This document shows positions 1 to 6,429 of a stretch of DNA of 8,666 nucleotides, piece by piece; the first letter of the stretch is position 1; the number at the start of each line of letters is the position of its first letter. Source of the stretch: Gammaproteobacteria bacterium (GTDB lineage Bacteria; Pseudomonadota; Gammaproteobacteria; Arenicellales; Poriferihabitantaceae); the NCBI GenBank assembly GCA_024679435.1, contig JAIBDK010000077.1:1-8666 (forward strand), in the 5' to 3' direction. A model generated the notes under the pieces. It was not told the origin of the DNA. It saw only the letters and a program-made list of their open reading frames with translations, and ran no database searches. The translations under genes were made by a program, and so were the position numbers.

Positions 1-30
1 ACTTTTACAGAGAAAAGCAATCTGTTGTGA
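1..30 (+). CDS. C-terminal end of an upstream gene, partial
   Basis: Frame 1 reads TFTEKSNLL and then a TGA stop at 28-30. The stop shares four bases (GTGA) with the GTG start of the exporter that follows, a layout typical of translationally coupled genes in one operon. Nine residues are too few to name the protein. In aryl-polyene-type clusters, related exporters often follow a LolA-like lipoprotein carrier gene, so that is one guess, but nothing in these residues supports it directly. The frame could also be open by chance. Confidence 0.3.
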   Translation, partial: TFTEKSNLL

Positions 31-2387
31 AACCGGCACACTTCAAAGCGGGCACTCTGGTATGTCTAATTATTTCTGCCTTCATCGTCATTGTCAGCCG
101 TGTAAATATCTCCACGGATCTGGGTTTATTTTTGCCGGAACCCGAAACACGTTTTGATCAACTTTTGCGACACCAGCTTGATAACGGTGCTTCAACAAAT
201 ATTATACTGATAGCATTCAGTGGCATTGAAAGGCAGGCGCTTGCCGAGTTTAACAAATCATTCAGCGAAGCGTTACGTAATACAGGCCCCTTCAGCAAAG
301 TAACAAACAGTGCAGCAGCGCTGGGGGAAGAGGCGCTTTCATTCCTTGAAACAAACCGTTATTTACTGACCCATAACAACCTGGAACAACAGTTTTCCGT
401 AGAGGGGTTTTCAGCGGCGTTGGATAAACGTATCGAAGGCCTGGCCTCCACAGCCGCTTCCATCGAGAAGAGATATTTGCGCAGAGATCCGACTGGAGAA
501 GTGCTTGGTTTGCTGGAGGAATGGCAAGGAAAGATCAGCCGGTATAAAAAACCTAACGAAAGGCACGGGGTGTGGTTTTCAAAAGATGAAGATCGAACGC
601 TGATTCTTGCGGAGATAGGATCGGATATCCGAAAGATGAAAAACCAGATTGAGGCGGTTACCGTAATACGAAATACCTTTGAGGCCATGCGATTACCTGG
701 CATTGAAGTGATAATGGCGGGGCCAGCGGTATTTGCTGTCGAATCTGGAGAAGATATTCGGGCAGATGTGAGTAATTTGACATTGTTTGCTGTTTTAATG
801 GTTGTGTTTTTTCTTCTTGCTGTCTACCGGTCCTTTCGAATGATGGTGTTGGTGGTATGTCCGTTGCTGGCGGGAGTGGTCGCAGCAACCGCAGTGATTC
901 TGTTGATTTATGGCCAGGTACATGGGATCACTCTGGCATTTGGTATTACTCTTGCTGGCGTCGCAGTGGACTATCCCATTCATCTGCTCACTGGAATGGG
1001 AGTCGAAAAGTCAAAAGGAAATTCGTCAAATTCGGATCATGTTGAAAAAATCTGGAAAACTCTCCGCCTGGGTGTTTTCTCTACGGTTATTGCTTATGCG
1101 GCTTTTCTGGTTTCCGGATTTAGTGGATTACAACAACTGGGCATGTTTACAATTACCGGATTGATAACCGCTGCGCTTTTTTCTCGATGGGTTCTGCCTT
1201 ATCTCATCGCATCCCGAATTGATGCCATGCCTGGATTGACAGGACTTCATTGCGTGCTGAAAAAGCTCTGCCAAAAGTCGTTAAGCTTTCGTTTTGTCGT
1301 TCCCGGCATGTTGCTTTTAGCTTTGTCGGCCTTGACGATATCTGACCGTCATATTCTTCATCTCAACGTTGATTCTCTGAGTCCTATAAATGAAGCGCGT
1401 CGCGCTGAAGGTAAAATGTTGCGCAATGATCTTGGGTTCTGGTACGGGGGCAGCATGATGATGGTGACTGCGCCGGACAAGGAAGCGGTTCTGCAATATT
1501 CTGAGTTTCTGCAACCCTATCTTGACGATCTAGTGACCCAAAGTGTTATCGAGGGTTATGACATGGCGGCCCATTTTTTGCCCAGCATAAAAACACAGCT
1601 AAAAAATCAGCAGCACTTGTTGGAATCTGGAAAAATTGCAAAAAATTTGGCTACGGCAATGGCAGATACACCGTTTCGGCCCAGAGTTTTCGATCCTTTT
1701 GTTGATGAGCTCACCACCGCGGCAAAACTCCTGCCGGTGAGTATTGAAAGACTTGAAAGCTCTGTGATTGGTAAAAATTTAAGCTCGTTGGTTTTCGATT
1801 TTAACGATGATTCTGGAGGAGTAATTCTGCTTCATGGCGTCAATGATGATGTCAGAATCAAAGAGTTTGCAGATAGCCATGATGATCTTTATTATATGCA
1901 TTTGAAGTCGGCTTCCACTGATCTCGTCGCGCGAAGTGTCGATCGTGTTTCGCTATCGATACTGGGGTGTATCGTCATTATCTATATTTCTCTCGGGCTC
2001 GCCTTTAGAAGTTTTATTCGGCCTCTAAAAATTTTGATTCCGACATTTTCTGCAGCGGTAACCGCCGCCGCAATTTTAGTTTTTAGTGGTAATCCATTGA
2101 GTATTTTTCATTTGATTTCTCTGCTACTCGTGGTGGGGCTCGGTCTTGATTATGCGCTGTTTTTCAATCGGCTTCCCGATAACAACAAAGAATGGGATAC
2201 AACGTTTAAGTCTCTTTGGATCTGTGCGATCACCACAATACTGGTGTTCGGAATATTGATGTTTTCCAACACTCCACCGCTTAAAGCCATTGGAATTACT
2301 GTGGCGGTCGGTGCCTTTTTGAGCATGATATTTGCAGCGATGTGGGCAGCATCCCCGGATAAAAACCCACATCGGAGATTTAATTAA
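27..2387 (+). CDS. MMPL/RND family membrane exporter (COG4258-like)
   Basis: A 786-residue inner-membrane protein with the duplicated RND layout. One membrane helix near 8-26 is followed by a large periplasmic domain (about 30-248) and helices near 250-267, 271-296, 300-322, 346-365 and 371-393. The second half repeats this: a helix near 421-438, a periplasmic domain (about 440-640) and five helices between 641 and 773. Each half carries the GxxxDY motif of MMPL transporters in its fourth helix: GVAVDY at 311-316 and GLGLDY at 704-709. The aspartates probably carry the proton relay. Relatives export lipids or lipid-linked products using the proton gradient, and many of this subtype sit in aryl polyene or related lipid clusters. 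The substrate here cannot be read from sequence. The start is GTG, overlapping the preceding stop, with purine-rich AGAGAAAAG at 9-17 as a likely ribosome binding site. The following genes are metabolic, so this may be the last gene of its operon. Family is confident; substrate is unknown. Confidence 0.9.
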   Translation: MKPAHFKAGTLVCLIISAFIVIVSRVNISTDLGLFLPEPETRFDQLLRHQLDNGASTNIILIAFSGIERQALAEFNKSFSEALRNTGPFSKVTNSAAALGEEALSFLETNRYLLTHNNLEQQFSVEGFSAALDKRIEGLASTAASIEKRYLRRDPTGEVLGLLEEWQGKISRYKKPNERHGVWFSKDEDRTLILAEIGSDIRKMKNQIEAVTVIRNTFEAMRLPGIEVIMAGPAVFAVESGEDIRADVSNLTLFAVLMVVFFLLAVYRSFRMMVLVVCPLLAGVVAATAVILLIYGQVHGITLAFGITLAGVAVDYPIHLLTGMGVEKSKGNSSNSDHVEKIWKTLRLGVFSTVIAYAAFLVSGFSGLQQLGMFTITGLITAALFSRWVLPYLIASRIDAMPGLTGLHCVLKKLCQKSLSFRFVVPGMLLLALSALTISDRHILHLNVDSLSPINEARRAEGKMLRNDLGFWYGGSMMMVTAPDKEAVLQYSEFLQPYLDDLVTQSVIEGYDMAAHFLPSIKTQLKNQQHLLESGKIAKNLATAMADTPFRPRVFDPFVDELTTAAKLLPVSIERLESSVIGKNLSSLVFDFNDDSGGVILLHGVNDDVRIKEFADSHDDLYYMHLKSASTDLVARSVDRVSLSILGCIVIIYISLGLAFRSFIRPLKILIPTFSAAVTAAAILVFSGNPLSIFHLISLLLVVGLGLDYALFFNRLPDNNKEWDTTFKSLWICAITTILVFGILMFSNTPPLKAIGITVAVGAFLSMIFAAMWAASPDKNPHRRFN

Positions 2388-2452
2388 CGTTGGGTAGTTA
2401 ACATATAAACTGAATTATGTAGGAAAACCCACGTAAGTTTCGGAGATAAAAT

Positions 2453-3937
2453 ATGGCGAGAATTGCAATTGGTGGCTGGCAGCACGAAACAAATACCTTT
2501 GCAACCATCAGAGCGGAATATCAGGCTTTTGTGAGTGCAGATGAGTGGCCAGCTCTTCAGCAAGGGGATTCACTGGTAAACGGCGTTCGTGAAGTTCATT
2601 TGCCAATTACCGGTGCGATTCAGGCGCTTGAGGAACGCGGCCATCAAATCGTTCCGTTATTGTGGTGTTCGGCAACCCCTTGTTCCTATGTTACTGAAGA
2701 TGCATTTGAGAGAATCTCCGACCGAATGATCGAGCTACTCGAACAAAGCCTGCCCGTAGACGGCATATATCTCGACCTTCATGGTGCCATGGTCTGTGAG
2801 CACCTCGAGGATGGTGAAGGTGAAATCCTTTCAAGAATCAGAAGCAGGGTCGGGCTGGACGTGCCGATATTTGTCAGTCTTGATTTGCACGCTAATGTGA
2901 CATCAAAGATGGTTGAGAACGCTACTGTGCTGGACATCTTTCGAACCTATCCGCATATTGATATGGGAGAAACGGGCTATCGGGTCACTCGGTATTTGTG
3001 TGACCACATCGACAATCACGCGGAGATTCACAGGTCCTATGCACAGATCGACTTTTTGATTCCGCTGAATACCGGATGTACTTTGATCGAACCGTGCCAA
3101 AGTATTTATGGGGAAATGACGAATTTGTTATCGGAAAGCGTATCTTCGATTTCCTTTGCCTGCGGGTTTCATTTGTCGGATATTTATGATGTTGGTCCCG
3201 CTGTAGTGGCCTATGGTAAGGATAAGAAACAGGTCAATCAGGCCGTTCGGACACTGGTTAGCAGAATCAGTGCGTCAAAAAGAAATTTTCATGAAAAAAT
3301 CTGGCCCGCAGAGGAAGGGGTTGCCGAAGCAAAGCGCTGCCTTGAGAGACTGGGAAAGACAATTGTGATGGCGGACACTCAGGATAACCCGGGTGGCGGT
3401 GGTGCAGGAGATACCATTGGCGTTTTGAAAGCCATGATCAAATATAATCTTAAACACGCAGCTTTTGGAGTCATAAATGACGAACAGGTTGCGGCCGCTG
3501 CGCATACGGCGGGGATTGGCCGTGTCATCGATATTGATTTGGGTGGTAAGGCGGGTATAGAGGGTCAGGAAACTCTGGTAGGCAAAGCCACGGTCTTAAA
3601 TTTAAGTGACGGACAGTTCATCGCTACCGGTCCGATGTACAAGGGAGCACATATGGAGCTTGGGGCCACAACATTGCTGGATATCTCGGGGATCAAGGTT
3701 GTTGTCTGTTCCAGGGCCGTACAAACTGCGGATCAGGCTCATTTCAGGCATTTGGGTGTTGAGCCGTCTAGTTTTGATTTTGTGGCGGTGAAAAGTTCCG
3801 TACATTTCCGCAACGACTATCAGCAGATGGCCAGTCGTATTCTGATACTCTCATCGCCCGGAGAGGTATATGCTGATCCATCCAGGCTAACCTATAACAA
3901 CGTCAGACCCAGTGTTGAATTAACCCGGATGCGTTGA
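2453..3937 (+). CDS. M81 family metallopeptidase (MlrC-like)
   Basis: A 494-residue soluble protein without a signal peptide, matching the M81/MlrC family in length and layout. The N-terminal domain (about 3-295) opens with GGWQHETNTF (7-16). It carries YLDLHGAM (106-113), the likely zinc-binding SLDLHANVT (142-150, with D144 and H146) and RTYPHIDMGETGYR (164-177, with H168). The C-terminal domain (about 305-485) has the hallmark DNPGGGG (311-317) and VKSSVHFR (446-453). The motifs look intact, so an active zinc hydrolase is likely. MlrC of sphingomonads cleaves linearised microcystin peptides, but most family members lie outside microcystin degraders and their substrates are unknown, so the mlrC symbol is not assigned. 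ATG 2453 is supported by GGAG at 2442-2445 with a 7-base spacer. It lies 65 bases after the exporter and 82 before betC on the same strand, so co-transcription with betC is possible. No mlrA or mlrB is nearby. Confidence 0.9.
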   Translation: MARIAIGGWQHETNTFATIRAEYQAFVSADEWPALQQGDSLVNGVREVHLPITGAIQALEERGHQIVPLLWCSATPCSYVTEDAFERISDRMIELLEQSLPVDGIYLDLHGAMVCEHLEDGEGEILSRIRSRVGLDVPIFVSLDLHANVTSKMVENATVLDIFRTYPHIDMGETGYRVTRYLCDHIDNHAEIHRSYAQIDFLIPLNTGCTLIEPCQSIYGEMTNLLSESVSSISFACGFHLSDIYDVGPAVVAYGKDKKQVNQAVRTLVSRISASKRNFHEKIWPAEEGVAEAKRCLERLGKTIVMADTQDNPGGGGAGDTIGVLKAMIKYNLKHAAFGVINDEQVAAAAHTAGIGRVIDIDLGGKAGIEGQETLVGKATVLNLSDGQFIATGPMYKGAHMELGATTLLDISGIKVVVCSRAVQTADQAHFRHLGVEPSSFDFVAVKSSVHFRNDYQQMASRILILSSPGEVYADPSRLTYNNVRPSVELTRMR

Positions 3938-4019
3938 TTTTTCGCTTTTTTTCAGAGATTGATGAACCTGAAGGATTGGGGTACAACGCTGGCGTTTTTA
4001 CAATTACAGGACCATATTA

Positions 4020-5588
4020 ATGAGCGATTTACCGAAGCAGAATAATATACTTATTGTCATGGCTGATCAGCTGAGTGCGAAAGCGTTAGGTTGTTATGGT
4101 AACAATGAGGTGATCAGCCCAAATATTGATCATCTGGCGGGGCAGGGGGTATTGTTTGAAAATGCTTATACCAGCAGTCCTTTATGCACTCCGGCAAGAT
4201 ATGCATTCATGACCGGGCAAAATATTTCACGTTGCGGAGGATACGATAACGCCTCGTACATGCCTGCGACGATGCCAACGTTCGCGCATTACATGCGGCT
4301 TATGGGCTATCGCACCTGTCTGTCCGGAAAGATGCATTTCGTCGGCCCGGATCAACTCCATGGCTTCGAGGAACGACTGACTACGGATATTTATCCAGCG
4401 GATTTTGGCTGGGTGCCGGACTGGAATAACCCGGATCAGAGAATAGATTTGTGGTACCACAACATGTCCAGTGTTCAGCAGGCTGGGGTAGCGGCGATCA
4501 CCAATCAGTTGACCTATGATGATGAAGTGGGCGCTCAGGCGATGCGTGCCATCTATGACCATGCGCGTTCTGAAGATGAGCGACCCTTGTGCCTGGTCGC
4601 GAGCTTTATTCACCCCCATGATCCCTATGCAACCCGCCAAAAATACTGGGATTTGTATGAAGACATCAACATATCCCTGCCGTCGGTGGCCCGACCGATC
4701 GACGGGCAACCTGATCCTCATAATGCTCGCCTGGAAGATGTCATTGCCATCGACTCGGTAGATATTTCAGATCAGGATATCATAAATGCACGCCGCGCCT
4801 ATTATGGAAATGTTACCTACATAGATGAATGGTTGAGTCGACTTCAGGATACCCTCGAGGAATGCGGCATGGATGAAAATACCACGGTGATTTTTACGTC
4901 TGATCATGGTGACATGCTCGGTGAATACGGGCTTTGGTACAAAATGTCATTTCGGGAATGGTCATGTCGAATACCCGTTATTGTCTATAACCCCGGGAAG
5001 TTGGAACCGCGACGGGTAAGCCAGCCCGTTGCTCATGTGGATATTTTGCCGACCCTGATAGATGTGGCTTCCGAAGCAACAGGCGCTGATAAACCTGATC
5101 CCATTGATCCTCTGGACGGCCGCAGTCTGTGGCCATTGTGTTGTGGCGCCGACTCGTCCGAGTCTGATGCGGTCGTAAGTGAATATCTTGCGGAGGGAAC
5201 CGGCGCACCGATGCTGATGCTCAGAATGGGGCACTACAAATTTATCTGCTGTCCCACGGACCCGGATCAATTGTTTGATTTGTCGCAGGACCCCGATGAA
5301 CAACATAACCTGGCAGGTAATGAAAATCAGCGTGATCGTTTGTCAGCGTTTCGTGCCGAGGCCGACTCCCACTGGAATGCCGACGAATTGAAAAATCGAA
5401 TTATTGAAAACCAGGTGCGCCGCCGCAGAGTCCATGAAGCGTTGAGAATCGGTTCCTACCGAGGCTGGGATTACAATCCCGCAAGGGATCCGGCTCAGGA
5501 ATACACGCGCAGTCATATGGATTTGACTCGGTTCGATGTCACTTCAAGATATCCAAAACCGCCAACTTTTAAACCGAAAATTAAATAG
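4020..5588 (+). CDS. betC: Choline-sulfatase
   Basis: This enzyme hydrolyses choline-O-sulfate to choline and sulfate, supplying sulfur and a precursor of the osmoprotectant glycine betaine. The 522 residues form a type I sulfatase fold. Visible motifs are the metal-binding start LIVMADQ (11-17), the catalytic signature CTPAR (56-60), whose C56 should be converted to formylglycine, SGKMH (102-106), HPHDPY (198-203) and SDHGDM (294-299) with downstream K308. What separates BetC from other sulfatases is also present: GPDQLHGFEERLTTDIYPAD (109-128), RIDLWYHN (141-148), ITNQLTYDDEV (160-170), and a C-terminal segment with RRRRVHEALR (467-476) ending in YPKP (511-514). From memory these match Sinorhizobium BetC closely, including overall length. 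There is no signal peptide, so it is cytoplasmic and choline sulfate must be imported. ATG 4020 follows AGGA (4008-4011) with an 8-base spacer. No betA, betB, betI or formylglycine-generating enzyme gene is in the window. Confidence 0.93.
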   Translation: MSDLPKQNNILIVMADQLSAKALGCYGNNEVISPNIDHLAGQGVLFENAYTSSPLCTPARYAFMTGQNISRCGGYDNASYMPATMPTFAHYMRLMGYRTCLSGKMHFVGPDQLHGFEERLTTDIYPADFGWVPDWNNPDQRIDLWYHNMSSVQQAGVAAITNQLTYDDEVGAQAMRAIYDHARSEDERPLCLVASFIHPHDPYATRQKYWDLYEDINISLPSVARPIDGQPDPHNARLEDVIAIDSVDISDQDIINARRAYYGNVTYIDEWLSRLQDTLEECGMDENTTVIFTSDHGDMLGEYGLWYKMSFREWSCRIPVIVYNPGKLEPRRVSQPVAHVDILPTLIDVASEATGADKPDPIDPLDGRSLWPLCCGADSSESDAVVSEYLAEGTGAPMLMLRMGHYKFICCPTDPDQLFDLSQDPDEQHNLAGNENQRDRLSAFRAEADSHWNADELKNRIIENQVRRRRVHEALRIGSYRGWDYNPARDPAQEYTRSHMDLTRFDVTSRYPKPPTFKPKIK

Positions 5589-5687
5589 GGGGCGATTAGC
5601 CCGAACAGCCGGTTGGAAATAATCTTAATTTGTTGAGTTCGGTATCAAACGTGATTGTAAATTGGCTCAGACTATTTGAGTGACCGT

Positions 5688-6347
5688 TTAAACCCAGTGC
5701 GCCGTGCGGGTCATGATGGCAGATGCGCATTTCATTAGTGCTTTTGCCGGGGCCGGCAGCTCTGCGGCGCCAGCCTGTTTGGCCTGCTGTTCGTGCCTGC
5801 TTTCATCTTCTTTCATTTTCTGGATAACTTCACGACTGCGTAAATCTGATGTTGGGAGTTTACCCAAATGGCTGTCCAGATGTTTGACAACCTGATTTTC
5901 AGTTTCTGCTACGAATCCGAGATTCCATTTGTCTCCGGCCACACCTGCGATTACGCCGATGGTGAACGATCCCGTATACCATAGTGGGTTGAGAATACTT
6001 TTTCTTCCTCCCAATTCTTCAATTCGTTGTTCACACCAGGCCAGATGATCAATTTCCTCATCCGCCGCATCCTGCATGTTTTCCCGTATGGAGGGATCCC
6101 GAGCGGTCAATGCCTGGCTTTGATAGAGAGCCTGAGCGCAAATTTCACCAACATGATTGACTCGCATATATCGCGCGGATTGCCGCTTTTCGTTTTCAGA
6201 CATATTTGTGTTGTCCCTGGAAATACCTGGGTACTCCCTTCCCGGATGGGGACAGCCAAACAGAGTTTCCAGGGCCCTGGAGGCACCCATAAGAAAATGG
6301 TCTGTGGCACTATAGTTTCGTTTAGATATCATGACTGTTTTTACCAT
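5688..6347 (-). CDS. coq7: Coq7-type demethoxyubiquinone monooxygenase
   Basis: This di-iron enzyme hydroxylates 2-polyprenyl-3-methyl-6-methoxy-1,4-benzoquinone, the penultimate step of aerobic ubiquinone synthesis, at the inner face of the cytoplasmic membrane. The 219 residues show the ferritin-like ligand set in two halves: E68 in RVNHVGEICAQALY (62-75), E98xxH101 in ADEEIDHLAW (95-104), E150 in FVAETENQVVKHL (145-157), and E182xxH185 in KEDESRHEQQ (179-188). The hydrophobic stretch 124-137 probably contacts the membrane. Length and motif spacing are normal for proteobacterial Coq7. The start is uncertain. ATG at 6347 is used here, but ATG at residue 6 (6332) gives MISKRNYSATDH, closer to the usual family N-terminus, and neither has a clear Shine-Dalgarno sequence. 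The gene is convergent with betC and divergent from glcD, so it is probably transcribed alone. Many bacteria use UbiF at this step instead; the ligand pattern rules out that flavin enzyme family. Confidence 0.95.
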   Translation of the reverse strand: MVKTVMISKRNYSATDHFLMGASRALETLFGCPHPGREYPGISRDNTNMSENEKRQSARYMRVNHVGEICAQALYQSQALTARDPSIRENMQDAADEEIDHLAWCEQRIEELGGRKSILNPLWYTGSFTIGVIAGVAGDKWNLGFVAETENQVVKHLDSHLGKLPTSDLRSREVIQKMKEDESRHEQQAKQAGAAELPAPAKALMKCASAIMTRTAHWV

Positions 6348-6429
6348 TAAAGGCAGGTGAATAAGCTAAAATCTGTCCCCTCTATCGTAACGCCAATTTG
6401 CCTTAAAATCTTGCGCAATTATCAAATTA
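6348..6429. promoter_or_regulatory. Divergent intergenic region, coq7/glcD
   Basis: This 82-base A+T-rich gap separates the starts of two divergent genes and must hold, or lie next to, both promoters. A possible sigma-70 site toward glcD is TTGCCT at 6398-6403 and TATCAA at 6420-6425, with a 16-base spacer; both boxes are imperfect. If used, its transcript would begin near 6432, just after the first possible glcD start. An inverted pair AATTTG (6395-6400) and CAAATT (6423-6428), and the palindrome TTGCGCAA (6411-6418) between them, could be operator elements. No known operator was recognised, and no strong promoter toward coq7 was found. Confidence 0.35.

Noticed and set aside
359..703. 114-codon minus-strand open frame inside the exporter gene
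   Set aside because: No family resemblance, and fully covered by a well-supported gene on the other strand.
2384..2401. Inverted repeat TTAAC/GTTAA after the exporter stop as a terminator
   Set aside because: Five mostly A-T pairs and no T-tract; likely chance in A+T-rich sequence.
2453..3937. Calling the M81 gene mlrC and inferring microcystin degradation
   Set aside because: Family membership alone does not show that substrate, and mlrA, mlrB and mlrD are not present.
3931..3952. T-rich tract after the M81 stop (GCG...CGC followed by seven T) as a terminator
   Set aside because: The stem is only three base pairs with a nine-base loop; too weak to call an intrinsic terminator.
4227..4721. 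164-codon open frame on the minus strand inside betC
   Set aside because: It lies wholly within a confidently identified gene, shows no recognisable domain, and is best explained as a coding shadow.
4962..5306. 114-codon minus-strand frame inside betC as an antisense gene
   Set aside because: Composition and overlap fit a shadow of the betC reading frame; no motif or start signal supports it.
5589..5687. Terminator between the convergent genes betC and coq7
   Set aside because: Only small pairings are visible: GATTA/TAATC around a long loop, and CTCA (5666-5669) with TGAG (5677-5680). None has a strong GC stem plus a T-run, so nothing is called in this 99-base gap.
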